A stretch of 64,000 nucleotides of DNA, from contig DASZSV010000076.1 of assembly GCA_035548495.1 (NCBI GenBank), forward strand, positions 1 through 64,000, in the 5' to 3' direction. Positions 28,840 to 38,835 of this stretch are shown in pieces. The number at the start of each line of letters is the position of its first letter. Position 1 is the stretch's first letter. The translations under genes and the position numbers were made by a program. The notes beneath the pieces are model-generated. The model was given only the letters and a program-made list of their open reading frames with translations, searched no databases and was not told the origin of the DNA. Source of the DNA: CAILZL01 sp035548495 (GTDB lineage: Bacteria > Pseudomonadota > Gammaproteobacteria > Steroidobacterales > Steroidobacteraceae).

Positions 28840-29571
28840 ATGACGACGCGTTCATCAGGACGTAACTTCACTCACAGCATTGTTCAGGAACTGGGCGTTG
28901 ATATTGTGACCGGTGTTTATTCCGGCAAGAATCCATTTCCCGTTGAAGGAGAACTGTGCCGCCGCTTTGGCGCCAGCCGCACAGTGCTGCGTGAAGCAGT
29001 GAAGATGCTTACTGCGAAGGGACTGCTGAATGCACGGCCGCGGCAGGGCACATGGGTGCAACCAGAATCCAACTGGAATCTGCTGGATCCGGACATCCTG
29101 CGCTGGATGCTGGAACGCAAATACTCTTCATCCTTGCTGGTGCAATTCAGTGAAGTGCGTCTTGCGATTGAACCACAAGCGGCTGCGCTGGCATCAAAAA
29201 GCGCCGGAGCAGAAGAAAAGCAGGCGGTGCGCGACGCCATTGAACGCATGCGAGCGGCCGAGCGCGGCGAAGACGATCCACTGGAATCAGACATTGCCTT
29301 TCATGTTGCCGTGCTGCGCGCAACTCGCAATCCATTCTACATCAACCTCACCGAACTGACTGCCACTGCATTGCGTTTCAGCATTCGCGCCACGAATCGT
29401 TACAAGGGTGTGCGGCTGGCCAATGTCACTGATCACAAGAAAGTGGCCGACGCCATCATTGCCGGCAGACCGATGGTGGCATCCGATGCCATGCGCAAAA
29501 TGATTCAGGAAGTGCTCGACCTGATTCATGAGTACGAGTTGCCGGGTACATCGCGCGCCAAACGGGCGTGA
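28840..29571 (+). CDS. GntR/FadR-family regulator, DgoR-like
   Basis: A 243-residue GntR regulator of the FadR subfamily. The winged HTH (FPVEGELCRRFGASRTVLREAVKMLTAKGLL) is at about 28-65, then an all-helical FCD effector domain with likely metal/ligand His and Asp residues (DIAFHVAVLRATRNPF). It lies 112 bp after dgoA and resembles DgoR, which represses galactonate genes and responds to galactonate or its keto-deoxy form. GATCGCTATC (28798-28807) lies before the start and may be an operator. It probably controls dgoK-dgoA and perhaps the neighbouring glycosidases. Confidence 0.87.
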   Translation: MTTRSSGRNFTHSIVQELGVDIVTGVYSGKNPFPVEGELCRRFGASRTVLREAVKMLTAKGLLNARPRQGTWVQPESNWNLLDPDILRWMLERKYSSSLLVQFSEVRLAIEPQAAALASKSAGAEEKQAVRDAIERMRAAERGEDDPLESDIAFHVAVLRATRNPFYINLTELTATALRFSIRATNRYKGVRLANVTDHKKVADAIIAGRPMVASDAMRKMIQEVLDLIHEYELPGTSRAKRA

Positions 29572-29764
29572 TGATCGCTGAATAAATAGCCACGCCATGT
29601 GTCTCTGTGCCAATGCGACAACGGCAGCATGCGCCGTGCATGCTTCATGGTGAGGCTGTGCGTCAACCAGCACCGCTTACATGCACGCGGGCTAACGTCC
29701 CGATATCAGCGGTGATCGTATCGCCACCGCACATCAATATCTGGAACACATGCGGTACTCTCGC

Positions 29765-30829
29765 TCAATTTATCGTAGTGAGCTTGCATGCAATGCCGTA
29801 CTTCTTGATGCCCCTGCAGTCTTCGGTCTGAAATGGATTGGTGTTGCCGTCCAGCGGAATAAATGCCACCAGCCCATCCGGCTGCTCTGCACATTTGAAT
29901 TCGACCACATAGCGCTGCTTCAATGATTCACGGCCAAGCAGCTTGATCTGATTGTAGTCATTGATCTTGCATTTTATGGAAGTCTTTTCCAGATACTCCC
30001 TGAATGTTGCCAGCGTCACCGGCTTGACCACTGGCGTCATCCGGCACTCCAGCCCGTTGCGCACTGCGGCGTTGCAGTCCATCGCACTGGGTTTGATGTT
30101 GCCGCCGGGTGCGGCAGTTTCCACGAGGTAACCGGTGCTGTTGTCACATGCAGCTTCTGCAATTTCCATTTTTGCATCGGGCTTTGATCCAAACCACTTG
30201 TATTCGGTGACATTGCAGTTGACGCCAAGACGGGTCAGCAAATTCTGACCCACTACCTTCATGTCGCCGCCGCCGTTGTCCGGCAGATGGCAATAAAGCT
30301 CGCTGTTGATGCCGTTCTTTGTGTCGTCTTCGTGCAGCCTGTCCGCCGCCAGACAGGAAATGGCAAAGGCATTCGCTGCGTCGGGGTGCCCCGGTTTTGC
30401 ACCGGCACTTTTCAGGCGATCCCGCGATTTCAAGAAATACCCCAGTCCATCAGTGCATGACACTTCATACAACGTATTCTGATACAGCTTGCCATTCTCG
30501 TGATCAGTGTTCACGCCGGCAAGATCAACATCTTTCGGCGTGCACGAAAGTTTAAGTACTGCGATCAGCTCCTTGGCGCGGGACATCAGTTCTTCCTTTC
30601 CGGGCTTGTTCTTGATGTCGTTGCGGTTCATGGCCAGCGATCTGTCGATGTATGCGGCAAGCCGATGCGCCTGATCCGGATTCAACCCCAGAGCACTTTG
30701 ATCTTCATGAAAATCTGCGCCGGCATTCTGTGGTAACGCACCAGCGGTGGCGCCCTGTGCGTGTGCTGCGGTGGAATAGAGGACCTGCAGCAGAATGACA
30801 GAAGCCGCGATAACAAGAAGATTTTTCAT
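29765..30829 (-). CDS. Exported Cys-rich protein of unknown function
   Basis: A 354-residue protein I do not recognise. Residues 1-24 are a signal peptide (ending AAHAQG), so it is periplasmic or secreted. The mature part has at least three tandem segments, each with spaced cysteines around a TGYLVE/LGYFLK/DGLVAFIP-like core (CTDGLGYFLKSRD, CDNSTGYLVETAA, CAEQPDGLVAFIP) and a later C-x-A/G element, suggesting disulfide-bonded repeats. It is monocistronic between the GntR gene and the fucosidase remnant. No catalytic motif is visible. Confidence 0.7.
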   Translation of the reverse strand: MKNLLVIAASVILLQVLYSTAAHAQGATAGALPQNAGADFHEDQSALGLNPDQAHRLAAYIDRSLAMNRNDIKNKPGKEELMSRAKELIAVLKLSCTPKDVDLAGVNTDHENGKLYQNTLYEVSCTDGLGYFLKSRDRLKSAGAKPGHPDAANAFAISCLAADRLHEDDTKNGINSELYCHLPDNGGGDMKVVGQNLLTRLGVNCNVTEYKWFGSKPDAKMEIAEAACDNSTGYLVETAAPGGNIKPSAMDCNAAVRNGLECRMTPVVKPVTLATFREYLEKTSIKCKINDYNQIKLLGRESLKQRYVVEFKCAEQPDGLVAFIPLDGNTNPFQTEDCRGIKKYGIACKLTTIN

Positions 30830-30950
30830 GGCACGACCATTCGGAATCAGGATTTACACATGCCCGCCTTGCATCTGCATAAAGTGCAAGCGCGGAATTA
30901 AATTATATTATAATTTTTCAGAAGCTCCAGAACAAGAGTCATGATGCACC

Positions 30951-31216
30951 TCAAGATGGACGAATGCGCAGACAGAATGCAAAGTCATTGGGTAACTGGC
31001 CAGGCAGGCTGACCGTCAATCCGCGTTCATCGTGAGTGAAATGAACAGGTTCGTGCATGCCAGGGAGCTCCACCCATTGCACGTTGATGAATCCCACGTG
31101 CGCTGAAATGGTCCATCTGCGGCCGTCTTTGAAAACGCATGGGCGGGACGAACGAAGGAGGTGACAGTAGCTGTTGCGGCCAGCGACTTCATCAACTTGC
31201 GACGTGTCACTTTCAT
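30951..31216 (-). pseudogene. Remnant of an exported GH29 alpha-L-fucosidase
   Basis: A Tat-type signal (MKVTRRKLMKSLAATATV, ending PAHAF) begins at 31216. About 30 codons later the likely coding frame shifts, and the end in another frame, VQWVELPGMHEPV then GLTVSLPGQLP and a terminal LRI, resembles the C-terminal tail of GH29 fucosidases (VxxVxLLG...GLxVxLP...ALKI). The whole catalytic barrel of about 400 residues is missing. So this looks like a gene lost by internal deletion plus frameshift, leaving both ends. GH95 fucosidase nearby is intact. The GH29 assignment rests on the tail only. Confidence 0.55.
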
Positions 31217-31461
31217 GTTGCATTACAGGTTGTCAGCCATGGCGCAAATGGCCGTTTCATCGAGCGCCCGGCTATTCGCCACTTTAAAATGGTTGTAATT
31301 AATAGGATTAATCGTATAAATTACAAACTCGCGGGATCATGGACGTGAATGTCAGTTTCGGTATCAGTTGCTCTGTAAATTGGCAAACATGTGATGTGAC
31401 CACGAATTAACAATGGAATCATGCGGCAGTGTCGTGCAATTAAAATAAGAGAATCATTCAA

Positions 31462-33498
31462 ATGAGCTTGTCCATTCGCCTGTGCTTTCCGTTGCTGGCA
31501 CTCGCCATCTATTGCAGTTTCGCAAAAGGTGCTGATGCTCCTGAAGTGAGCGGTCAGCTTTTCGTGGGAACCTGCTATCAGCCGGTTGACCGCACACCAG
31601 CACAAATTCATCGCGACATCATGTTGATGAAAAGCGCCGGATTCACTGTCGTCAGGATGGGAGACCTCTCCTGGGATTATTTCGAACCCGCCGAAGGCAA
31701 GTTCAATTTCAAGCCATTTGATGCAGTCATGGATGAAATGCAGGCCAATGGCATCAAGGTTATCATGGATATTCCGGGATTACCCGCGCCGCAATGGTTG
31801 CATCACAAGTATCCCGGCGTGGACATTGTGAACCAGAATGGTGTTCGCCTGCACGCTGCAGAACGTTACATGGATGACATCAGCGACCCCGACTACAAAC
31901 GTCTGGTGCACCGGCTTGCCGAGACCATGATGAGACACTACGCCCATCATCCAGCACTGTTTGCAGTGGGATATGACAATGAGATCGGCAACGGCTTCAT
32001 GTCCTACTCGGAAGCGGACAGGCGCCGCTTCATTCAATGGCTCAAGCACAGATACGCATCACTGGATGTTCTCAACAAGGCATGGGCAACGCAACGCTGG
32101 TCACGGCACATCAATTCATGGGATGAAATTGAGTTGCCTTATGCCGATGGTCCTGGACCGTTTGAGCGATATCTTGATCTGCATCGTTACTGGTCCGATG
32201 TGACCATCAATGCGCTCAAGGACCTCGAAGCATTGCGCAGAAAATATCTTCCCGGCAAGCCGGCTATTTCAAACCTGTGGGACAGCAGCACGCGCAAGGG
32301 CTTTGATTATCTCTCATCCTATCGTGACTATGTCAGCAATGGTGCGATGGGCTTTTATCCGGGCGATCCGGTCAGTGCTGATTTCGAGGCGCTGATGATG
32401 AAAGGCGCACTCGACACACCCCTGTGGTTCAACGAGTTTACCGCAGGAGGAGGTGGATACTATGGCACACGGGGACGTTCACGCATGTGGGCATACATGG
32501 GATTGATTGATGGCGTTCAGGGAATTCTGGCGTGGACATTCAACAGTCATCTCGGCGGCGAGGAGCAGGCATTGTTCGGCCTGATTGATCATGACGACAC
32601 GCCATCGTGGAAGTTGTCCGAATTTGCACAGATTTCCGCAGAATTCCGCAGGCTGCAAAAGATGGGCTTTCCGCGTCATCCACAGCCTGAAGTAGCAATT
32701 GCCTATTCATTCGAGACCAGCGTGGCATCACATCCCAACGGACCTTCAAACACTGTCCGGCAATACATTACAACGCCATATCTGGATCAGGAACACAATG
32801 CATTTGAATCATTGTTCAGCGACAACATTGATGTTGCCATCATCAACATCGCGCATGAAGATCTGGGCCGGTACAGACTGTTGATCGTTCCGGGAGACTA
32901 TGTCATGGATCAGCTCAGTGCCAGCGCGATTCGCAACTATGTCGCGAATGGCGGCACCGTGATCATGACTGCGTTTTCGGCCAAGGTGAATGAGAACAAT
33001 CAGTGGTTCAATACTCCACTGCCGGGGAGATTGACCGACGTTTTCGGCTTGAAGACCAACGAGTTTTATAACGCAGAAGCATTGCCGGAAATTGACTTCG
33101 GCAATGAAGTGGTTGCTGCATCAAACAAGTTCTATGAAGTACTCGAACCGTCCACAGCAAAGATTGCCGCTCACTTCAGCAACATTGACAACGCTCCGCC
33201 TGCCATCACCATCAACCAGTTTGGCAAGGGACAGGCAATCTATGTTGCAACCACTGCGCAGGCGCCAGTGCTGAAGGTGTTGTATCACCGCTTGTATGAT
33301 GATCTCTCGATTCGCACTGGCCCGAAAACACCGGCGGGGGTTTATGCGAGAGCAGTGGATGGTCGTGTGTTGTATGTCAACACCACAACCATGGAGAAAG
33401 TGATTCCTCTGGATGCGCCAGCAAAAGGATTGCTCTCCGGAAAACAATGGACCGAAGCGTTGCACTTGCCTGCCTACGGTGTTGAGCTGCTGCAGTGA
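31462..33498 (+). CDS. Exported GH42 beta-galactosidase
   Basis: A 678-residue GH42 enzyme with a signal peptide (1-23). The TIM barrel (about 30-400) has the family entry QIHRDIMLMKSAGFTVVRMG, the acid/base Glu in VGYDNEIGN and the likely nucleophile Glu in LWFNEFTAGGGG. The beta-galactosidase trimerisation domain follows (about 410-600; RLLIVPGDYVMDQLS, GGTVIMTAF) and a small C-terminal domain. It hydrolyses terminal beta-galactosides, or possibly alpha-L-arabinosides, in the periplasm. It precedes TBDR 3 on the same strand with a 410-bp gap and fits removal of galactose from xyloglucan or galactan oligomers. Confidence 0.9.
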   Translation: MSLSIRLCFPLLALAIYCSFAKGADAPEVSGQLFVGTCYQPVDRTPAQIHRDIMLMKSAGFTVVRMGDLSWDYFEPAEGKFNFKPFDAVMDEMQANGIKVIMDIPGLPAPQWLHHKYPGVDIVNQNGVRLHAAERYMDDISDPDYKRLVHRLAETMMRHYAHHPALFAVGYDNEIGNGFMSYSEADRRRFIQWLKHRYASLDVLNKAWATQRWSRHINSWDEIELPYADGPGPFERYLDLHRYWSDVTINALKDLEALRRKYLPGKPAISNLWDSSTRKGFDYLSSYRDYVSNGAMGFYPGDPVSADFEALMMKGALDTPLWFNEFTAGGGGYYGTRGRSRMWAYMGLIDGVQGILAWTFNSHLGGEEQALFGLIDHDDTPSWKLSEFAQISAEFRRLQKMGFPRHPQPEVAIAYSFETSVASHPNGPSNTVRQYITTPYLDQEHNAFESLFSDNIDVAIINIAHEDLGRYRLLIVPGDYVMDQLSASAIRNYVANGGTVIMTAFSAKVNENNQWFNTPLPGRLTDVFGLKTNEFYNAEALPEIDFGNEVVAASNKFYEVLEPSTAKIAAHFSNIDNAPPAITINQFGKGQAIYVATTAQAPVLKVLYHRLYDDLSIRTGPKTPAGVYARAVDGRVLYVNTTTMEKVIPLDAPAKGLLSGKQWTEALHLPAYGVELLQ

Positions 33499-33907
33499 TC
33501 TAAGTTGCACGCTGAGCAGCGTAAAGCGCTCGAGCGTTGTGCGCATTGTGTTCTTCATCATCAACGGGACATGAATGCATAATCAAGGACGCGATGCGGA
33601 TGCTTGCGGATGTTGTTAGCGTCATAAAAATAAATTCATGCGCGCTTGGGATAATTGTTATCGCTATCTATTGGCTGTAGCGGCAGCGCCTTCACCGCCA
33701 TACGAAACACCGCATGGATTAATGACAAAAAGCCTCTTTACTTGATAATCTTATTTATATTATATATATGCCAATCAGTCAGGGAATACGCAATTGCCGC
33801 TTCCTGAACTGAACAATACATGTCCGGCACATCAGTTACGGCAGTTCCACCTGCCGTGGCGAAGGTGGCCATCTGGTTCAGAAAATCAAAATGGGGAATC
33901 TATCGTG
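33499..33907. promoter_or_regulatory. Regulatory region before TBDR 3
   Basis: No gene. It contains TTGTTAGCGTCATAA near 33612-33626 and TTGTTATCGCTATC near 33655-33668, both degenerate versions of a TGTTAGCGCTAACA-like LacI palindrome, and a very AT-rich segment (33735-33775) able to act as promoter. The second site on the other strand reads GATAGCGATAACAA, related to the palindrome before TBDR 1. Confidence 0.45.
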
Positions 33908-36900
33908 ATGTATTCAAGCAAAATGCCTCGCAGTCATCTGCACTTGGGTGAAAACTCAAAGACTTCGCACCATGGCAACACACTTGCCGATGCCGTGACC
34001 ACTGCGTTGCGGGGCAACATGCCGGCGGTTATGTTGTCTGGCCTGGCTGTATCGGCGCTATTTGCGTCAACTGCACTGGCCGACAGTGCCACCAGTCAGG
34101 CGGCTGGCAAAAAGGATGATCAACTTGAAGAAGTTGTCGTTACCGGTTTGCGCCGTAGTGTTCAAACCGCGCAGCAGATCAAACAGAATGCTGATGTTAT
34201 CGTTGATTCAATAACCGATTCGGACATCGGCGGATTACCTGACCGCAGTGTTACCGAGGCCATCCAGCGCATTCCCGGCGTAACCATTGACCACTTGTTT
34301 GCACCGGGCGATACCAATCGATTTTCAGCGGAAGGAAGTGGTGTCGCAGTACGTGGCATGACGCAAGTGCGAAGCGAACTCAATGGTGAAGACGTGTTCT
34401 CCGCCCGCAACACACGTGGCCTCAGTTTTGAAGATGTACCGTCCGAATTGATGGCTGGCGTGGATGTATTTAAAAATCCTTCGGCCGACATGATTGAAGG
34501 TGGTATCGGTGGCACTGTTAATTTGCGCACGCGCATGCCGTTTGATTCACAGGGCCTGACTGGCGGCATCACCGCCAGTGCCAACTACGGGGATTTCATC
34601 AAGAAGACGAAGCCGCAAGCATCATTCATGATCAGCGACCGCTGGGATACGCCGATTGGCGAGTTCGGCGCGTTGGTGGACGTTGCATATTCCGATCTGG
34701 CAACACGTACTGACAGCATTCAATTCGGCCGGCCATTCCGCCGCAAAGCCGCTGATGTGGGTGCAACCGGTAAAGGTGTTCAAGGTTGTGTTGACATGAG
34801 CGGCGGCCCGACATTCGAATGCGTATTCATGCCTGCAGGTGCGCGCTGGAGTGAACTTGATTTTGATCGCAAACGAACCGGCTTCGACGTTGCCTTGCAG
34901 TGGCGCCCGAACGATGCGATTGAAACGTCTTTGAGCGTAATGCAATCGGATTACAAAATGGACTGGACCGAGCATTCCGCATGGTTCCAGGATTCAAGCT
35001 GGAGTCCAACGTTGGTACCAAACACGGCGGCCACTTTTGATGCGGATGGAGTCTTCACCTCCGGTGACGTGACTACCAATAGCTGGGTACCGGGCAATGA
35101 TTATGTTGCCGGTATTTTGGGAACGCCGGGCAATCGAATTGACACGGGCGCCACGACACGCATGGCGGAACAGCATCAGAGAACAACCAACTATACGTGG
35201 AATATGAAGATCAATGCCACCGATCGGCTGGCGCTTGAAGGATCAGTTGTGTACATCAATGCAACCGCACACAATACTGACTACACGGTTAATACCGAAG
35301 TTGATCCGAATTCGCTGCAAATTGATTTACGTGGTGAACTACCGTCAGTAGTCGCACAACCTGATGGATATCTCGCCGACAAGTCGCATTATTATTGGGC
35401 CGCAGGCATGGATGATACGCAGGCCAACAGAGGCAGTGAACTGGCCGCCAAACTGGATCTTTCCTATTCGCTGGATACCGGCTGGCTCAAGACACTGAGG
35501 GGTGGTTTGCGGTTCACCAATCGCGGCGCCGAGAACAAGGATACCGGCTATAACTGGCAGCAAATTACCGAATGGTGGGCGGGTGATGCCGACGGTACAT
35601 GGCCGGGACATCTTGCAACCATGGACAAATACCTCACTTCCAATTCCACATTCTTCCAGTTTTCCGATTTCTATCGAGGCAAAGCGAATTTGCCCGGTGG
35701 CATCTGGGTCGCAAAAGATGACTTGGTAAAGAACCTCGATAGTAACGGCAATGTCATCAAACAGGCAGAGATTCAAGCCAGTGGCTGGCAACCGGATTTC
35801 TTTCGGCCAGGAGATACCAATGTTCAGCACGAAAAGACATACGCTGGCTATTTGTTGCTGAAGTTCGGGGGTGATGTGGGCAGGCTACCGGTTGACGGCA
35901 ACATCGGCATGCGCGTGGTGGGAACGTATTACGATGCCTCCGGTACGTCACAACAACCTGATTTCTCGCTGACAAAAGATCCCAACTATACGAAGTTCCT
36001 TGGAAGCGCCTTCGTAAAACAATATGCAAGTGGATTGGCGATTCCGATTTCCTACGGCTCCAATTACGTGGATGCGTTGCCCAGTCTGAATGTGCGTGTC
36101 AAATTCACGCCACAATTGCAATGGCGATTCGCCGTTTCGAAGGCGATTGCACGCCCAAGCTTTGATCAGTTGGCGGCGAACAACTCGCTGTCGATAGGTG
36201 TTGATATCATCCACGATCAGAGCAACAACGTCACGGGAATGAGCCTCAAGGGCTTTACAGGGACTGGTGGCAATCCCTTGCTGAAGCCAATGAGTGCAAT
36301 TCAGCTCGATACAGCTTTGGAATGGTACTTTGCTCCGCAAGGTTCTTTGACCGGCACTGCGTTTTACAAAGACTTGACCAATTACTTTATCCGGGGCACT
36401 CAGTCGGAACCCTGGTTTGGTACTAATTGGGATGTCACGACTACAGTTAATGGCGATCACGGAGTCATTAAAGGATTTGAGGTCGGCTATTCGCAATTCT
36501 ATGATTTCTTGCCCGGCTTCCTTAAGGGACTGGGTGCACAGGCCAACTTTACCTACATTGACAGTCATGGTGGTTCGCCGACGCGGTCGCCGATTACCGA
36601 GGCAGGTCAGGGTGGTGATGCTGCAACTGTTCCGCCGGGATTGCCGCTGGAAGGGTTGTCACGCAAAAGCTACAACTTGGTGTTGATGTATCAGCGGAGT
36701 ATTGTTGAAGCGCGTCTTGCGTATAACTGGCGCGAACGCTGGTTGCTGACGACTCATGACGGCGATGGTAAGGGCACAGTGTGGAATGACGACTTTGGGC
36801 AATTAGACGGGTCATTGTTCTTCCATTTGAATTCGCATTTGCAAATTGGTGTAGAAGCCAACAATCTCAACAATGCCAAGCAGAAGCTGCTGGTTGGGCC

Positions 36901-37033
36901 ATTTACCTACACGGCCGCTTGGGATGGTAATACACCAGCTTACAACCTGAACTACACCGATAACCATTTGTATCAGAACGCCTGGTACACCTTTGATCGC
37001 CGTTACGCTCTGTCAGTTAAATATTCGTTCTGA
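33908..37033 (+). CDS. TonB-dependent receptor 3 (xyloglucan-locus type)
   Basis: A 1041-residue outer-membrane receptor. GGGGA at 33893-33897 points to the ATG at 33908 or adjacent GTG at 33905; the frame is open from 33794. The N-terminus is unusually long and His/Ser-rich (about 30 residues) before a hydrophobic signal ending STALAD near 59. EEVVVTG near 73, then plug (LPDRSVTEAIQRIPGVTI, AVRGMTQVRSELNG) and a barrel ending VKYSF. It is followed by GH35, GH31 and GH5 genes, the order expected of a xyloglucan locus, so it likely imports xyloglucan oligosaccharides. Confidence 0.93.
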   Translation: MYSSKMPRSHLHLGENSKTSHHGNTLADAVTTALRGNMPAVMLSGLAVSALFASTALADSATSQAAGKKDDQLEEVVVTGLRRSVQTAQQIKQNADVIVDSITDSDIGGLPDRSVTEAIQRIPGVTIDHLFAPGDTNRFSAEGSGVAVRGMTQVRSELNGEDVFSARNTRGLSFEDVPSELMAGVDVFKNPSADMIEGGIGGTVNLRTRMPFDSQGLTGGITASANYGDFIKKTKPQASFMISDRWDTPIGEFGALVDVAYSDLATRTDSIQFGRPFRRKAADVGATGKGVQGCVDMSGGPTFECVFMPAGARWSELDFDRKRTGFDVALQWRPNDAIETSLSVMQSDYKMDWTEHSAWFQDSSWSPTLVPNTAATFDADGVFTSGDVTTNSWVPGNDYVAGILGTPGNRIDTGATTRMAEQHQRTTNYTWNMKINATDRLALEGSVVYINATAHNTDYTVNTEVDPNSLQIDLRGELPSVVAQPDGYLADKSHYYWAAGMDDTQANRGSELAAKLDLSYSLDTGWLKTLRGGLRFTNRGAENKDTGYNWQQITEWWAGDADGTWPGHLATMDKYLTSNSTFFQFSDFYRGKANLPGGIWVAKDDLVKNLDSNGNVIKQAEIQASGWQPDFFRPGDTNVQHEKTYAGYLLLKFGGDVGRLPVDGNIGMRVVGTYYDASGTSQQPDFSLTKDPNYTKFLGSAFVKQYASGLAIPISYGSNYVDALPSLNVRVKFTPQLQWRFAVSKAIARPSFDQLAANNSLSIGVDIIHDQSNNVTGMSLKGFTGTGGNPLLKPMSAIQLDTALEWYFAPQGSLTGTAFYKDLTNYFIRGTQSEPWFGTNWDVTTTVNGDHGVIKGFEVGYSQFYDFLPGFLKGLGAQANFTYIDSHGGSPTRSPITEAGQGGDAATVPPGLPLEGLSRKSYNLVLMYQRSIVEARLAYNWRERWLLTTHDGDGKGTVWNDDFGQLDGSLFFHLNSHLQIGVEANNLNNAKQKLLVGPFTYTAAWDGNTPAYNLNYTDNHLYQNAWYTFDRRYALSVKYSF

Positions 37034-37043
37034 CCTCCCGCAT

Positions 37044-37081
37044 GCCCGTGTGTCGCTGCCTCCGATGCACGGGCTCTTTTT
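37044..37081 (+). terminator. Terminator after TBDR 3
   Basis: Stem GCCCGTG (37044-37050) and CACGGGC (37068-37074), then TCTTTTT. It would partly separate receptor and glycosidase transcription. Confidence 0.75.
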
Positions 37082-37160
37082 ACATCGTCCTGACGCTATT
37101 CGCTGTCGCATGTTTCATGATAAACAAACGTGCACGGTCTTCTTTAACGGAGTGTCAATC

Positions 37161-38783
37161 ATGATTGTCTGGTCGTATGCAATTCACAAACGGTTGCTTG
37201 TCATTCTGTCAGCACTATTTGCACTGTTTGCTTTTATACCCGCCTATGCTGCAACGGACATCCCGCATGTTGTCGAACACAACGGCCATCATGCATTGAT
37301 TGTCGATGGCGCGCCTTACTGGATGCTCGGTGCGCAGGCCAATAATTCCAGCAATTATCCAGCGGCGTTGCCCAAGGTGTGGCCGGCGATTGATCAATTG
37401 CACGCGAACACACTGGAGATTCCGGTCGCGTGGGAACAGATTGAACCCACCGAAGGCACGTTTGATTTTTCCTATGTTGACGAACTGTTGAGTCAGGCAC
37501 GCGAACATCATGTGCACCTGGTGTTGTTGTGGTTTGCAACATGGAAGAACAACAATCCCAACTATTCACCGCAGTGGGTCAAGCTGGACAACAAACGGTT
37601 TCCGCGTGTCATTACCGCCAACGGCGAGATCCGCAATTCTCTGTCTCCTCACTTTGACAGCACACTGGAAGCAGACAGCAAGGCGTTTGCGACATTGATG
37701 CAGCATTTGAAAGACAACGATCCACAACACACGGTCATCATGGTGCAAGTCGAGAATGAAACCGGAACGTATGGCTCGGTGCGTGACTATTCGGCCACCG
37801 CGCAGAAATTGTTCGCCGCCAACGTTCCTGATCTGCTCACAAAGGCATTGCACAAAAAATCAGGAAGCTGGAGTGCCGTATTCGGTAAGGATGCAGATGA
37901 ATTCTTTCATGCCTGGCACATCGCACGTTATGTGCAGCACGTTGCCGAAGCCGGGAAAAAGGAATATGCATTGCCGATGTATGTGAACGTGGCATTGCGT
38001 GATGCCTTCAAGTATCAGGATCCACTGACTTATTCAAGCGGAGGTCCGACGTGGAATGTGCTGGATATCTGGAAAGCGGCTGCACCGTCAATTGATGTGA
38101 TTGGTCCCGACATCTATGACAGCAATTATGCGTTCTACACCAGAACTCTGGAGCAGTATTCACGCAAGGACAACGCGTTGTTTGTTCCCGAGACCGGCAA
38201 TCGTGCCGAATATGCGCGATACTTCTTTGCGGTGATGGGCAGCGGCTCAATCGGCTTTTCACCATTCGGCTTGGACTACACCGGCTATGCCAATTTTCCA
38301 CTGGGCGCCGCAAAGGTTGACAGCGAATTGATTAACACCTTTGCACAAAACTACACACTGGTTGCACCGATGATGCGTGAACTGGCGGAGTTGTCGTTCG
38401 CAGGCAAAGTGTGGGGCGTTGCAGAACCTGCGGATGTGCATCAGCAGACGATTTCCCTGCATCATCAGTGGCAGGCGACGGTTTCCTATGGTCTGTCGCT
38501 GTTCGGCAATCCGCCACCACCGGGTAATGCCGAACCCAGTGGTGGTGTATTGATTGCAGAGCTGGGCGACAATGAATACCTGGTGACCGGCTATCACGCA
38601 CGCGTTGCATTTTCAAATCCGTCACTGGGTTCACGCATGTTGTATGCGCGCGTAGAAGAAGGGCATTACGATGATCAAGGCCAATGGGTATTCGATCGTG
38701 TGTGGAATGGCGATCAGACCGATTGGGGATTGAACTTCACTTCCATACCGCAAGTGTTGCATGTCAAGCTGGCTTCATTTTAA
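37161..38783 (+). CDS. GH35-like exported beta-galactosidase (Bgl35A type, DUF5597)
   Basis: A 540-residue exported glycosidase, start 37161 chosen for the CGGAG site and the signal peptide (1-30, ending AYAAT). The TIM barrel resembles GH35/GH42 (DGAPYWMLGAQANNSSNYP, NTLEIPVAWEQIEPTEGTFDF), with acid/base Glu in VQVENETGTYG near 198 and nucleophile Glu in FVPETGN near 342. The C-terminal half matches DUF5597-type proteins. Directly upstream of a GH31 alpha-xylosidase, as in Cellvibrio japonicus where Bgl35A removes galactose from xyloglucan oligosaccharides. That function is inferred from sequence type and context. Confidence 0.88.
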   Translation: MIVWSYAIHKRLLVILSALFALFAFIPAYAATDIPHVVEHNGHHALIVDGAPYWMLGAQANNSSNYPAALPKVWPAIDQLHANTLEIPVAWEQIEPTEGTFDFSYVDELLSQAREHHVHLVLLWFATWKNNNPNYSPQWVKLDNKRFPRVITANGEIRNSLSPHFDSTLEADSKAFATLMQHLKDNDPQHTVIMVQVENETGTYGSVRDYSATAQKLFAANVPDLLTKALHKKSGSWSAVFGKDADEFFHAWHIARYVQHVAEAGKKEYALPMYVNVALRDAFKYQDPLTYSSGGPTWNVLDIWKAAAPSIDVIGPDIYDSNYAFYTRTLEQYSRKDNALFVPETGNRAEYARYFFAVMGSGSIGFSPFGLDYTGYANFPLGAAKVDSELINTFAQNYTLVAPMMRELAELSFAGKVWGVAEPADVHQQTISLHHQWQATVSYGLSLFGNPPPPGNAEPSGGVLIAELGDNEYLVTGYHARVAFSNPSLGSRMLYARVEEGHYDDQGQWVFDRVWNGDQTDWGLNFTSIPQVLHVKLASF

Positions 38784-38835
38784 TTGCGGCTGTGTGCAAT
38801 CCAAACGCAAGTGCATCAATCACTGGGAGACCACT

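Noticed and set aside
38761..38835. Upstream ATG for the GH31 gene
   Set aside because: It overlaps the GH35 stop and yields a Cys-rich lead; the GTG at 38836 has a ribosome site and a proper signal peptide.
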